From Bacteroidales bacterium UBA7574 (GTDB lineage Bacteria; Bacteroidota; Bacteroidia; Bacteroidales; Paludibacteraceae), in the NCBI GenBank assembly GCA_002479035.1, contig DLLA01000126.1, positions 1 through 10,418 of the forward strand: a stretch of 10,418 bases of DNA. Direction: 5' to 3'. The notes below the pieces were generated by a model. The model searched no databases, had not been told where the DNA came from, and saw nothing but the letters and a program-made list of their open reading frames with translations. A program made the translations under genes and the position numbers. Of the stretch, positions 1 to 5,374 are shown in pieces. Positions within the stretch are counted from its first letter, which is position 1. The number at the start of each line of letters is the position of its first letter.

Positions 1-271
1 CGCTCCGGCGGGCAAATGTGTGCAGACTAATGATACGCAACACAAGGTCGCGTTGGTCAATGCACACACGTACTATCTCTGCTTGTTGATTAACGGCGAA
101 CAGTTGACGGTTGAGTTGCAGGTCTTGTAGCAGTTGCCCCACCAATAGACTGATACCGAGTGACGGCTGGTAAAGATAGAATAAACGACCATTATCAATG
201 GTGAACGGAATGGGTTTCTCTAAAATCGCATCTACCACTTCGCTTTCGATATTGCGTTTATCATTATCCAT
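1..271 (-). CDS. Phage protein, possibly tail assembly chaperone-like (C-terminus off the left edge)
   Basis: An open frame begins at ATG 271 on the minus strand and runs without a stop through 90 codons to the left edge, so the C-terminus is missing. The product starts MDNDKRNIESEVVDAILEKP. After a charged N-terminus comes a stretch around residues 20-45 containing FTIDNGRLFYLYQPSLG, then hydrophobic and polar helix-like sequence up to LRIISLHTF near the edge. An acidic N-terminus, a short beta segment ending in 'PSLG', and helices with a 'HTF' motif remind me of small proteins near tail genes in Bacteroidales phages, some of which are probably tail assembly chaperones. That assignment is inference. 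It lies 92 bp downstream of the 245-aa tail gene on the same strand. A short palindrome (279-293) precedes it; I see no consensus promoter or strong ribosome binding site. Confidence 0.6.
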   Translation of the reverse strand, partial: MDNDKRNIESEVVDAILEKPIPFTIDNGRLFYLYQPSLGISLLVGQLLQDLQLNRQLFAVNQQAEIVRVCIDQRDLVLRIISLHTFARRS

Positions 272-278
272 GGTCGTT

Positions 279-293
279 GTTTAATAATTAAAC
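279..293. repeat. Perfect 7-1-7 AT-rich palindrome before the gene at 271
   Basis: GTTTAAT-A-ATTAAAC is a perfect inverted repeat with 7-bp arms around one base. On the minus strand it lies 7 bases upstream of ATG 271. It could be an operator or a small hairpin near the start codon. It is very AT-rich, so chance is also possible. Confidence 0.35.
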
Positions 294-363
294 TTTTGCC
301 TACAATAGACCGGCGGAGGGCATTTTTATATAACATATGTTTCTTGGTCACAATACAGGGTGG

Positions 364-1101
364 CTATTCCGCGACAGTATAGGTAATGATTATTTGCGTG
401 GGGCGCAACTGCACGTTTTCCGAAGTGGCGAGGTTTTGGATATAAATAGCCCCGACTCCCTCATCGGCATTTGATGTGAAAACATGCGATTTGTTGCTGC
501 TTGTCGAGAGGTCTTTTGATACCGCGTCAGTATCACTGACCACATTGCCGTCAGTACCGAGACTGACACCTGCCACGATGTTACGACCTCGATAGTTGCC
601 CGAATAAGACATTTCTATTTTCTGAATAAGAACACCATCTTCCTGCGCTTCAAAAGATAATATATGCCCCTTATAGACACGCGGTGCCGCAATAAAATTT
701 GAATTGACCGCCGCTGTACCATTGCCTTTGCTCTGTGTCAGTTTGATGGCTCCATTACCGCAATACCAGGTAATCGTATCGTTTTGGAACGTGCCACCCG
801 ACAGCAGTAAAGTTTCTTCTTTTCCTGTCACTATGCCCCCCCCTAAAACGTTGATAATCACCTGCTTGTATTCGCTCACATCGTAGGTGCCGTTTTCTGT
901 GATTGTCAGCGGGTCTTCCCGTAATGGCAATGGTGTCACCGTTACATCGGCAATATCGTAATCAGATACCACGTGCTTACCGTTCTCGGTGATAGAAAGC
1001 ACACGGCTATGCTCCATGGGTGAGCCGACCGCGATGTCGAGTTGTTTCTGCTTTTCAAACTCCACATCGAGGATTTCAATGTCCGTAAGTACCTGCGCCA
1101 T
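364..1101 (-). CDS. Tail fibre/baseplate-type protein with ITENGTY repeats and an internal G8 tract
   Basis: A 245-residue protein starting MAQVLTDIEI. Residues about 36-56 (SITENGKHVVSDYDIADVTV) and 66-85 (TITENGTYDVSEYKQVIINV) are two copies of the 'TITENGTYDV...Y..V.V' motif common in phage tail and baseplate proteins, usually as small beta repeats that link an attachment region to a distal domain. A GGG linker (87-89) follows, then about 155 residues of beta-rich, Ser/Thr/Asn-rich sequence with no signal peptide or membrane segment, fitting a distal receptor-contact domain (inference). The GGG codons are encoded by eight consecutive G on the minus strand (836-843 on plus). The start lies 2 bases after the stop of the upstream 110-aa gene (TAA CT ATG), so translation is probably coupled. 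The G8 tract makes this gene a phase-variation candidate. Confidence 0.8.
   Translation of the reverse strand: MAQVLTDIEILDVEFEKQKQLDIAVGSPMEHSRVLSITENGKHVVSDYDIADVTVTPLPLREDPLTITENGTYDVSEYKQVIINVLGGGIVTGKEETLLLSGGTFQNDTITWYCGNGAIKLTQSKGNGTAAVNSNFIAAPRVYKGHILSFEAQEDGVLIQKIEMSYSGNYRGRNIVAGVSLGTDGNVVSDTDAVSKDLSTSSNKSHVFTSNADEGVGAIYIQNLATSENVQLRPTQIIITYTVAE
836..843 (-). repeat. G8 homopolymer tract inside the tail gene (slippage candidate)
   Basis: Eight C on the plus strand, read as GGG GGG GG(C) in codons 87-89 of the 245-aa tail gene. Losing one base gives GGG GGG GCA TAG, an immediate stop after about 90 residues. Gaining one base gives another frame that also ends early. The tract sits exactly between the ITENGTY repeats and the C-terminal domain. 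Confidence 0.8.
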
Positions 1102-1103
1102 AG

Positions 1104-1436
1104 TTATTCGCTTAAAGAGGTTGCACGCACGACACCGTAACTATCATTATACGCCATCTGTTGCAGGTTCTCGGTATCGTAAATCTCAAGTATCACACTG
1201 CCTACTTTGAGGTTGGCAGTCTTCTCGGGGGTAAAATCAAAGACGCAGGTAGGACGCTGCACCTCCTGACCGTTCACCACATCTTTGGTCATTACAGCCA
1301 CAGACGTTGTTTCCGCACGCGACTCCTTAATGTTCGCTTTGGCATAGAGACAAGCCGTGTAGGTGGTGCCCACCACCAACCCGCTGCCGTAAGCGCGTAT
1401 CTTACAATGTACGCCTTTGTTGATTATGTTTGCCAT
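1104..1436 (-). CDS. Small fibre-cassette protein, related to the 92-aa protein at 4401-4679
   Basis: A 110-residue soluble protein, MANIINKGVHCKIRAYGSGL at the start. It looks beta-rich, with alternating hydrophobic residues and no signal peptide or membrane segment. Its C-terminal half matches the 92-aa protein at 4401-4679 in the pattern F-x-F-x-PE-x-T, then VG, then L-x-[VI]-YD, then M-x-Y-x-D-x-Y, then V-x-R-x-T-x-L. Each of the two genes sits directly upstream of a fibre-like gene beginning MAQ. I infer a small beta-sandwich adaptor or baseplate protein that attaches or assembles the fibre encoded next. This copy is 18 residues longer, with an insert in the middle (about residues 35-60). 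A -7 promoter box (1515-1522) lies about 80 bases upstream, so this cassette may have its own transcript. Confidence 0.75.
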   Translation of the reverse strand: MANIINKGVHCKIRAYGSGLVVGTTYTACLYAKANIKESRAETTSVAVMTKDVVNGQEVQRPTCVFDFTPEKTANLKVGSVILEIYDTENLQQMAYNDSYGVVRATSLSE

Positions 1437-1514
1437 ATCGCTCTAATTTATATGATAAAATAAAAACTCACATATTATCAAATGGTTACGCAGCATTCGG
1501 ATTTTCGGATAAAA

Positions 1515-1522
1515 CAAAAATA
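1515..1522 (-). promoter_or_regulatory. Possible Bacteroides-type -7 box for the 1436-364 fibre cassette
   Basis: On the minus strand this reads TATTTTTG, matching the Bacteroides -7 consensus TAnnTTTG. No TTTG stands at the usual 19-20 base distance upstream; the nearest is 13 bases away. Transcription would start near 1508-1511 and give a leader of about 70-75 bases before ATG 1436. It lies after the Cys4 gene and before the fibre cassette, a sensible promoter position, but it is only a half match. Confidence 0.35.
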
Positions 1523-1523
1523 C

Positions 1524-1544
1524 GAAAATCTTGCGCAAATTTTC
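1524..1544. repeat. Imperfect palindrome upstream of the putative fibre promoter
   Basis: GAAAAT(c)TTGC/GCAAATTTTC: two arms match apart from one unpaired base. It lies just upstream of the TATTTTTG box on the minus strand and directly after the stop codon of the 41-aa gene. It could be an operator or a weak hairpin at the end of the lysis transcript. Confidence 0.35.
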
Positions 1545-1670
1545 CTATCCTAACTCAAACCCTTTGCACGCCAACCTGTCCGCTTTCACGTGTTCTGCTT
1601 TCTGCTCGCAATAGCCTTCAGCGTAAAACACACAATCCCAACACGTATATCCGTCTCTGCCCCAAGCCAT
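1545..1670 (-). CDS. 41-residue Cys4 protein (putative small zinc-binding phage protein)
   Basis: A short frame begins one base after the amidase stop (TAG T ATG) and ends at TAG 1545-1547. The 41-residue product begins MAWGRDGYTCWDCVFYAEGY and ends in KGFELG. Four cysteines at positions 10, 13, 21 and 35 (CxxC, then C after 7 and C after 13 residues) resemble a compact zinc-binding knuckle. The middle is charged (CEQKAEHVKADRLAC). I have an impression of similar Cys-rich mini-proteins near endolysin genes in Bacteroidales phages but cannot name a family. The near-zero gap to the amidase suggests translational coupling and expression with the lysis genes. The function is unknown; zinc binding is inferred from cysteine spacing alone. 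Confidence 0.65.
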   Translation of the reverse strand: MAWGRDGYTCWDCVFYAEGYCEQKAEHVKADRLACKGFELG

Positions 1671-1671
1671 A

Positions 1672-2088
1672 CTATTTCCGTGTCAGATGTGCATACTCCT
1701 TTGTCGCGTCAAAACTCGGACACGCCTTGTTGGCAAAGTCCCTGTGCCCGCGGATAGTCGCTTGTGGGTATTTCTTTACAAGATGGCGCAATAGTTGCTC
1801 CAATGCACGTTTCTGTGCGTCTGTGCGGGTGTCTTTCGGCTTGCCGTCTGCTGACAGACCGCCGATGTAGCACACGCCTATGCTGTTCTTGTTATGCCCC
1901 ACGCAATGCGCACCGACCTCGCTCTCCGCACGACCGCCCTCGATAGTTCCGTCAAGGTCTATCACATAATGGTAGCCTATCCTGTTGAACCCGCGCTGTT
2001 TATGCCAACGGTCTATGTCGCTTGCGTGGTACTCCCCGCCCTCTTTGGTGGCAGAGCAATGAACGATTATCTCCGTTATCTCTCTCAT
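1672..2088 (-). CDS. Phage endolysin, N-acetylmuramoyl-L-alanine amidase (Amidase_2, T7 lysozyme-like)
   Basis: A 138-residue single-domain enzyme of the zinc amidase_2/PGRP family, which cuts the bond between N-acetylmuramic acid and L-alanine in peptidoglycan. The expected residues are visible by comparison with T7 lysozyme: zinc ligands H10 (IIVHCSAT), H115 (IRGHRDF) and C123 (KACPSFD), and catalytic-site residues Y39 (GYHY) and K121. The length is close to T7 lysozyme and covers the whole catalytic domain, with no wall-binding domain, as is usual in Gram-negative hosts. There is no signal peptide or membrane segment, so export needs a holin, found in the same operon at 5367-5936. The start is 4 bases after the stop of the membrane protein gene (TAG GACT ATG). 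The enzyme looks intact. Confidence 0.95.
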   Translation of the reverse strand: MREITEIIVHCSATKEGGEYHASDIDRWHKQRGFNRIGYHYVIDLDGTIEGGRAESEVGAHCVGHNKNSIGVCYIGGLSADGKPKDTRTDAQKRALEQLLRHLVKKYPQATIRGHRDFANKACPSFDATKEYAHLTRK

Positions 2089-2092
2089 AGTC

Positions 2093-2638
2093 CTACATCA
2101 GTATAAGGCACTCCGTTATGATAGTGGCAAACGTAGCCGCAAAGGCGCACATCTCCCACCAATAGACGCTGCATTTCTTTGCGGTCTTGGTAACGGCGGC
2201 AACCCACCATACAAGTAATACGGCAATAGGTATGATATAGGCTATCCGCCAGCACACCACGCCACACCATAGCAGGGCAAACACAGCGGCACATTTGGCG
2301 GCTATGCTGTGCACCTTACTCTCCAACGTGCAGGAACGGAAAGCAGGGGCGGCACCGACAAAGGCTATACTACCAGCGGCCAGGAACGCAAGAAAAGTAA
2401 AATTCTTTTCCCACCCGCCTACTGCGTTACTAATCTCTATCCACGCTGGCATAAGGGTAATAGCCACACTCGCCATCATAGCGGTGAACATAGCCCCCAT
2501 ACCCTTTTGCTCATTCTGCCAAAGGTAGAACGTTTCGGACAAAGACTTTGGCACCCCAAACAGACGGAGCGACACGTAGTTATACACCGCGAAAATCAAC
2601 AGCGCGGCAAAGGCGCAAATCAAACACACTTGTAACAT
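2093..2638 (-). CDS. Six-helix membrane protein of the lysis region, function unknown
   Basis: From ATG 2638 this gives 181 residues, mostly hydrophobic. Likely membrane helices are at about 3-24, 49-70, 80-100, 113-130, 132-150 and 160-180. Between helices 1 and 2 lies LRLFGVPKSLSETFYLW (24-40). I recall similar 'FG-PKS-S-TYY' sequences in membrane proteins of Bacteroidota phages, but know of no assigned function. Its place between the spanin candidate and the amidase suggests a lysis role, such as a second holin, antiholin or lysis regulator (inference). The start is uncertain: an in-frame GTG at 2665 would add nine residues (MALIINGKI) and is preceded by a strong Shine-Dalgarno-like GGAGGTGAT, although with a long spacing. 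I prefer ATG because it starts at the first membrane helix. The gene ends 4 bases before the amidase start. Confidence 0.8.
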   Translation of the reverse strand: MLQVCLICAFAALLIFAVYNYVSLRLFGVPKSLSETFYLWQNEQKGMGAMFTAMMASVAITLMPAWIEISNAVGGWEKNFTFLAFLAAGSIAFVGAAPAFRSCTLESKVHSIAAKCAAVFALLWCGVVCWRIAYIIPIAVLLVWWVAAVTKTAKKCSVYWWEMCAFAATFATIITECLILM

Positions 2639-2660
2639 AATCTTACCATTTATAATCAGT

Positions 2661-2702
2661 GCCACGCAGGGGCTATCACCTCCCCGCGGGCTTGGGCGTG
2701 GC
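2661..2702 (-). promoter_or_regulatory. Structured gap with buried Shine-Dalgarno-like site before the membrane protein
   Basis: A perfect 7-bp stem, GCCACGC/GCGTGGC (2696-2702 with 2661-2667), encloses a second short stem GGGG/CCCC (2682-2685 with 2669-2672) and a CCCGCGGG palindrome (2683-2690). On the minus strand the loop carries GGAGGTGAT, a long match to the anti-Shine-Dalgarno complement, and the stem contains the GTG at 2665. It overlaps the stop codon of the upstream gene. It may control translation of the membrane protein, or its inner stem and SD match may be coincidence. Confidence 0.4.
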
Positions 2703-3229
2703 TACCAATGATACCCCCACCCATAAGTTATCCCAATCCCTACATACGGCTCGAACCGTGCCTGCATAGTGGCTGGCTGCACGCCCAAACCGTAGCCGAC
2801 TTGCAAGCCTACCACGATACTCTGCCCAAAGCCCCTGCGGCTCGTTTCCGTGCGCTCTGTTGGCACTTGCGGCACATAGCGAGTAAATGTATCAGTCTTA
2901 TAAATCGAAATGCTGTAATCGTACATCTTCACCGCGTTCACCTCTAATCGGTAGTCCGTAGTGCTATCTACATAGTTTTGCGGAATATCGGCTATATACA
3001 CCGTGTCGCGAAGCATTATCGTATCGTATTTGTAGGTTTCCTGCAAAATAGTCCGAGTAGAGCGGATTGTATCGTGTTGCACAACCACAAGGGTGTCGTA
3101 GCGGACAATCTCTGCGGGCGTGGGACTGCTCTCTGTCCGTCTCGCAGTAAAGCCGAGCAACCACACAAGCAGCAGGAATATCGCCACTCCTACCGCTATA
3201 CGCACTATTTTCACCAAATAATCGCTCAC
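2702..3229 (-). CDS. DUF6808-like membrane-anchored protein with beta C-terminus, spanin candidate
   Basis: From GTG 3229 the product has 175 residues. A single N-terminal membrane helix lies at about 8-27 (KIVRIAVGVAIFLLLVWLLG), followed by a periplasmic region of short 'YDT/HDT/RDT' beta segments (44-78) and a variable middle. The C-terminus (134-175) is glycine-rich with alternating aromatics, containing QVGYGLGV and PYVGIGITYGWGYHW, and ends in an aromatic residue like an outer-membrane beta strand. The architecture resembles DUF6808 proteins of Bacteroidales phages (from memory). Within a lysis operon, an inner-membrane anchor plus a possible outer-membrane hairpin suggests a one-protein spanin (inference). 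The open frame extends to GTG 3286, overlapping the previous gene by 43 bases. I chose 3229 because it lies 14 bases after that gene's stop, with AAGGA upstream, and avoids a Cys-rich unlikely N-terminus. Confidence 0.75.
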   Translation of the reverse strand: MSDYLVKIVRIAVGVAIFLLLVWLLGFTARRTESSPTPAEIVRYDTLVVVQHDTIRSTRTILQETYKYDTIMLRDTVYIADIPQNYVDSTTDYRLEVNAVKMYDYSISIYKTDTFTRYVPQVPTERTETSRRGFGQSIVVGLQVGYGLGVQPATMQARFEPYVGIGITYGWGYHW

Positions 3230-3243
3230 TATTTGCTCAATCC

Positions 3244-3504
3244 TTATTCCATTGGCGGCACAATAGCAGCAACAGCCTTGTCGCACTCCGCTTGCAGTCT
3301 GTCGGCTTCCTCTTGCGTGATAACGCGATAGTCGGAGTAACTGTCCTTAATGGGCAGATACGACTGCGTGAAACTTGAAAAAGCGGCGATGTCTTCACCC
3401 TCTTTCCACGATGTGATACGATACCCACCTGCGGCAGTAATGGTGATATATTCCCCAACCGTTGAGGTCGTATGCTCTAATTGCAGTAAGTTGTCTCTTG
3501 TCAT
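3244..3504 (-). CDS. Small fibre-cassette protein, function unknown
   Basis: An 86-residue soluble protein. The first two-thirds look beta-rich (VGEYITITAAGGYRITSWKE, then SSFTQSYLPIKDSYSDYRVI) and the end is helical (TQEEADRLQAECDKAVAAIV). No signal peptide or membrane segment. It starts 4 bases after the stop of the LRR protein (TAA AACT ATG), so it is most likely translated with it and may be a fibre chaperone, tip or trimerisation partner (inference from position). I do not recognise a named family. The next gene, the spanin candidate, begins 14 bases past its stop. Confidence 0.7.
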   Translation of the reverse strand: MTRDNLLQLEHTTSTVGEYITITAAGGYRITSWKEGEDIAAFSSFTQSYLPIKDSYSDYRVITQEEADRLQAECDKAVAAIVPPME

Positions 3505-3508
3505 AGTT

Positions 3509-4396
3509 TTATGAGTTGATTATCCAGCCTTTGTTAGTGGCAATAGTTATCCAATCGTTAATGGTCAGCGATTTGGACTGCTCCTTTTGGGTTGTCGTGT
3601 CATACACATCAGTAGCCGTGTACTTGCCCGTTGTGGCTTTGGCAGCATTCAGCGAGGTAGCATTGAGGTAAATGGTCAGTTCGCTATCGCCTGTGTTGCA
3701 TGGCAGTGCTGCAAAGATATTGGCATACGACTGCGGGGTGAGTTGGGACATTACAGAAAAGCCGACGTTGGCAGGAAAATCTATCATCGGCAGTTTCTTT
3801 ACTGAAAAGTTTTTAACGGCTTTGCAATTATTAAATGTCAGATAGAACTTATAATTCCCTGTCGTCTGTACGTCGCTCCAATCTCCGAGGATTACCGTTT
3901 CCAATGAGGTGCAATTAGTAAAAACGTAATTGACCGAGGCTTCACCTGCAATATCACCAATGGTAGCACTTTTCAATGCCGTACAACCATCAAAAGCACC
4001 ATTAAGCCCTCCCGTATCTTTGAATGGCAAATTGGGCATTACGATAGATTGTAACTTCCTGCAATACCTAAACGCCTGCACGGCGACGTATATGTTATCC
4101 AAATTATCCGGCAAAACAACACGTTCAAGGTTGGTGCAATTGGCAAAGGTTCTTATCAAATAGGTGATAGTATTATTTTCTTTCGGCAGGACTACTTTTT
4201 TAAGCGCGGTACAGCCATTGAAATAGTCTGTCATAGAGGTGATATTCTCAAGCATCTCCTTTGTGAATGGTGGCAGATACTCAATGTCTGTACGCCCCGT
4301 GAATGGTGATGTGTTTGACAGTTTGATAGTGCCGAAATCCACATTCTCGGCAGTAGCCGTCTCTTTGCGGTTGGTAGGTGTTAATGTCTGTGCCAT
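3509..4396 (-). CDS. BspA-like leucine-rich-repeat protein, putative receptor-binding tail protein
   Basis: A 295-residue protein starting MAQTLTPTNRKETATAEN. Six repeats of the form F-x-x-C-x-x-L-x-x-V-x-[LM] are visible at about residues 59-70, 84-95, 109-120, 135-146, 159-170 and 188-199, spaced 24-29 residues, with cysteines at 62, 87, 112, 138, 162 and 191. This is the LRR_5/BspA-like repeat, known from Bacteroidota and Treponema surface proteins. The C-terminus (about 215-295) is a different module ending in NDWITIATNKGWIINS. There is no signal peptide, so it is not a host surface protein. Placed directly after the small 92-aa gene (TGA GACT ATG), it probably forms a solenoid in the tail tip that contacts the host surface (inference). 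It is longer than, and unrelated at its N-terminus to, the 245-aa protein that fills the equivalent slot in the second cassette. Confidence 0.85.
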   Translation of the reverse strand: MAQTLTPTNRKETATAENVDFGTIKLSNTSPFTGRTDIEYLPPFTKEMLENITSMTDYFNGCTALKKVVLPKENNTITYLIRTFANCTNLERVVLPDNLDNIYVAVQAFRYCRKLQSIVMPNLPFKDTGGLNGAFDGCTALKSATIGDIAGEASVNYVFTNCTSLETVILGDWSDVQTTGNYKFYLTFNNCKAVKNFSVKKLPMIDFPANVGFSVMSQLTPQSYANIFAALPCNTGDSELTIYLNATSLNAAKATTGKYTATDVYDTTTQKEQSKSLTINDWITIATNKGWIINS

Positions 4397-4400
4397 AGTC

Positions 4401-4679
4401 TCAAACGTTTAGTCCTGTTTCACGAAGCACCATGTATGCGTCCGTGTAGAGCATCTCCTGCTTGTCGGGGTCGTACACATTCAGTTGATACACGCCCACC
4501 TGCATCGTTGTTGTTACCTCGGGTGCAAAATAGAAATAGGCTTTATCTCCGACAAAGAAACCCGCCACCGAAACCGATGTATTAGTGGCGGCATTGCGCA
4601 GCGTAGCCGTATAGACCTTTGATGTATCAAGGGCGGTAACGCATATTGTGTAGGCTATACCTCTGTTCATGGTGTTCAT
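4401..4679 (-). CDS. Small fibre-cassette protein, related to the 110-aa protein at 1104-1436
   Basis: A 92-residue beta-rich protein beginning MNTMNRGIAYTICVTALDTS. It shares with the 110-aa protein the pattern F-x-PE-x-T, VG, L-x-VYD, M-x-Y-x-D-x-Y and LR-x-T-x-L in its second half, and a matching G-x-x-x-x-x-x-x opening followed by YTA. It lacks the middle insert of that protein. It may act as the adaptor that joins the LRR protein to the tail (inference from its constant position upstream of a MAQ-starting fibre gene). ATG 4679 or the in-frame ATG three codons later could be the start. A 104-base gap with a strong hairpin (4702-4738) separates it from the upstream gene, the only long gap within the lysis operon. 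Confidence 0.75.
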   Translation of the reverse strand: MNTMNRGIAYTICVTALDTSKVYTATLRNAATNTSVSVAGFFVGDKAYFYFAPEVTTTMQVGVYQLNVYDPDKQEMLYTDAYMVLRETGLNV

Positions 4680-4701
4680 ATTGCAAACTTTTTCCCCTTT
4701 C

Positions 4702-4738
4702 GTCGGTTGGGTGGGCTTTCAACTCCACCCGCGCCGAC
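4702..4738 (-). promoter_or_regulatory. Strong hairpin in the leader of the LRR fibre cassette
   Basis: GTCGG-(3)-GGGTGG-(10)-CCACCC-(2)-CCGAC forms an 11-bp stem interrupted by a small internal loop. In the minus-strand RNA it lies about 23 bases before ATG 4679 and is followed by GAAAGGGGAAAAAG, not by a U run, so it is a poor terminator. It could be a 5' leader structure, RNA processing site or operator. Upstream, a short weak stem with TTTTTT (about 4760-4781) might partly terminate the holin transcript. Confidence 0.45.
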
Positions 4739-4783
4739 TACTCGGACTCAAACAACAATTATGAAAAAACAGCCCTCAGGCGT

Positions 4784-5374
4784 TTATTGTCTCTGTTCTT
4801 TGCGCCAGTGCTCGTAGCGTGTCGCGGTGGACTTGCCTATGTCCATTGCCTCACGAGCCTGCTTCACACCCATCGTCTTGCGCAACTCGGCAAAACGTTC
4901 CCTGTTGGCTTGTGGCGTCTGCTTTGTGTCGCGGGTCTCTCGCGGGTCGGTCGCGGGTTGTTCGAGGGCTCGGGCTTTCGCCTGTGCGCGTCTCTTATGT
5001 GCCATCTCTGCGACACGCTGCATAGTCTCGCTTAACTCCTTAACGGCTTCTTTTGCTTTACGCTCACGCTCGGCATTGTAGTCTTGTAACGCCTTAATAT
5101 CCGCCCGCACTACCTTGTCGCTCTCATTGTGCTGCCGCTGCCACTCGTCCTGCCGCCTGTTCAGTTCCGCAAGGCTCTTGTAGTTGGCATTGATAATGTC
5201 CTCGTGGACACAGTACTTGTCGTGCAGGATAGCCTGCTTGGCATAGATGTCCTCGATTTGGTGACTGAGGTTGGCTGCCTTAACGGCAAAGATTATCACG
5301 GCTATCACCGCAACAATCGCTAAAATGATGATAGTTGCTAACATAATCGCTTTTGTTATTGGTTGGTTATACAT
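4784..5374 (-). CDS. Membrane-anchored coiled-coil protein with C-terminal helix-turn-helix-like end
   Basis: From ATG 5374 the product has 196 residues. A membrane helix lies at about 11-32, followed by a long charged helical region (about 33-135) rich in Ala, Glu, Arg and Gln with heptad-like spacing, probably a coiled coil. A Pro/Thr/Gln linker follows (about 137-158). The last 38 residues contain GVKQAREAMDIGKSTATRYE, which has the spacing of a helix-turn-helix (compare GLTQAEIARRLGVSRSTVSR types). The start overlaps the holin stop by 8 bases (ATGTATAA), supporting this start over an in-frame start at 5425. The position after the holin and the anchor plus coil resemble an Rz-like i-spanin, but a DNA-binding-like end would have to be cytoplasmic, so topology decides between the two. 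Function unknown. Confidence 0.75.
   Translation of the reverse strand: MYNQPITKAIMLATIIILAIVAVIAVIIFAVKAANLSHQIEDIYAKQAILHDKYCVHEDIINANYKSLAELNRRQDEWQRQHNESDKVVRADIKALQDYNAERERKAKEAVKELSETMQRVAEMAHKRRAQAKARALEQPATDPRETRDTKQTPQANRERFAELRKTMGVKQAREAMDIGKSTATRYEHWRKEQRQ

Noticed and set aside
234..336. 34-codon minus-strand frame overlapping the gene at 271
   Set aside because: Short, largely overlapping another frame with better coding character, and with no visible initiation signal.
1430..1870. 146-codon plus-strand frame opposite the amidase
   Set aside because: Antisense to an intact amidase with all catalytic residues; the translated sequence has no recognisable domain.
364..4679. Diversity-generating retroelement acting on the fibre genes
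   Set aside because: These are common in Bacteroidales phages, but there is no reverse transcriptase gene and I see no template/variable repeat pair in the window.
364..4679. Invertible fibre segment
   Set aside because: No long inverted repeats flank the cassettes by eye, and no site-specific recombinase gene is present.
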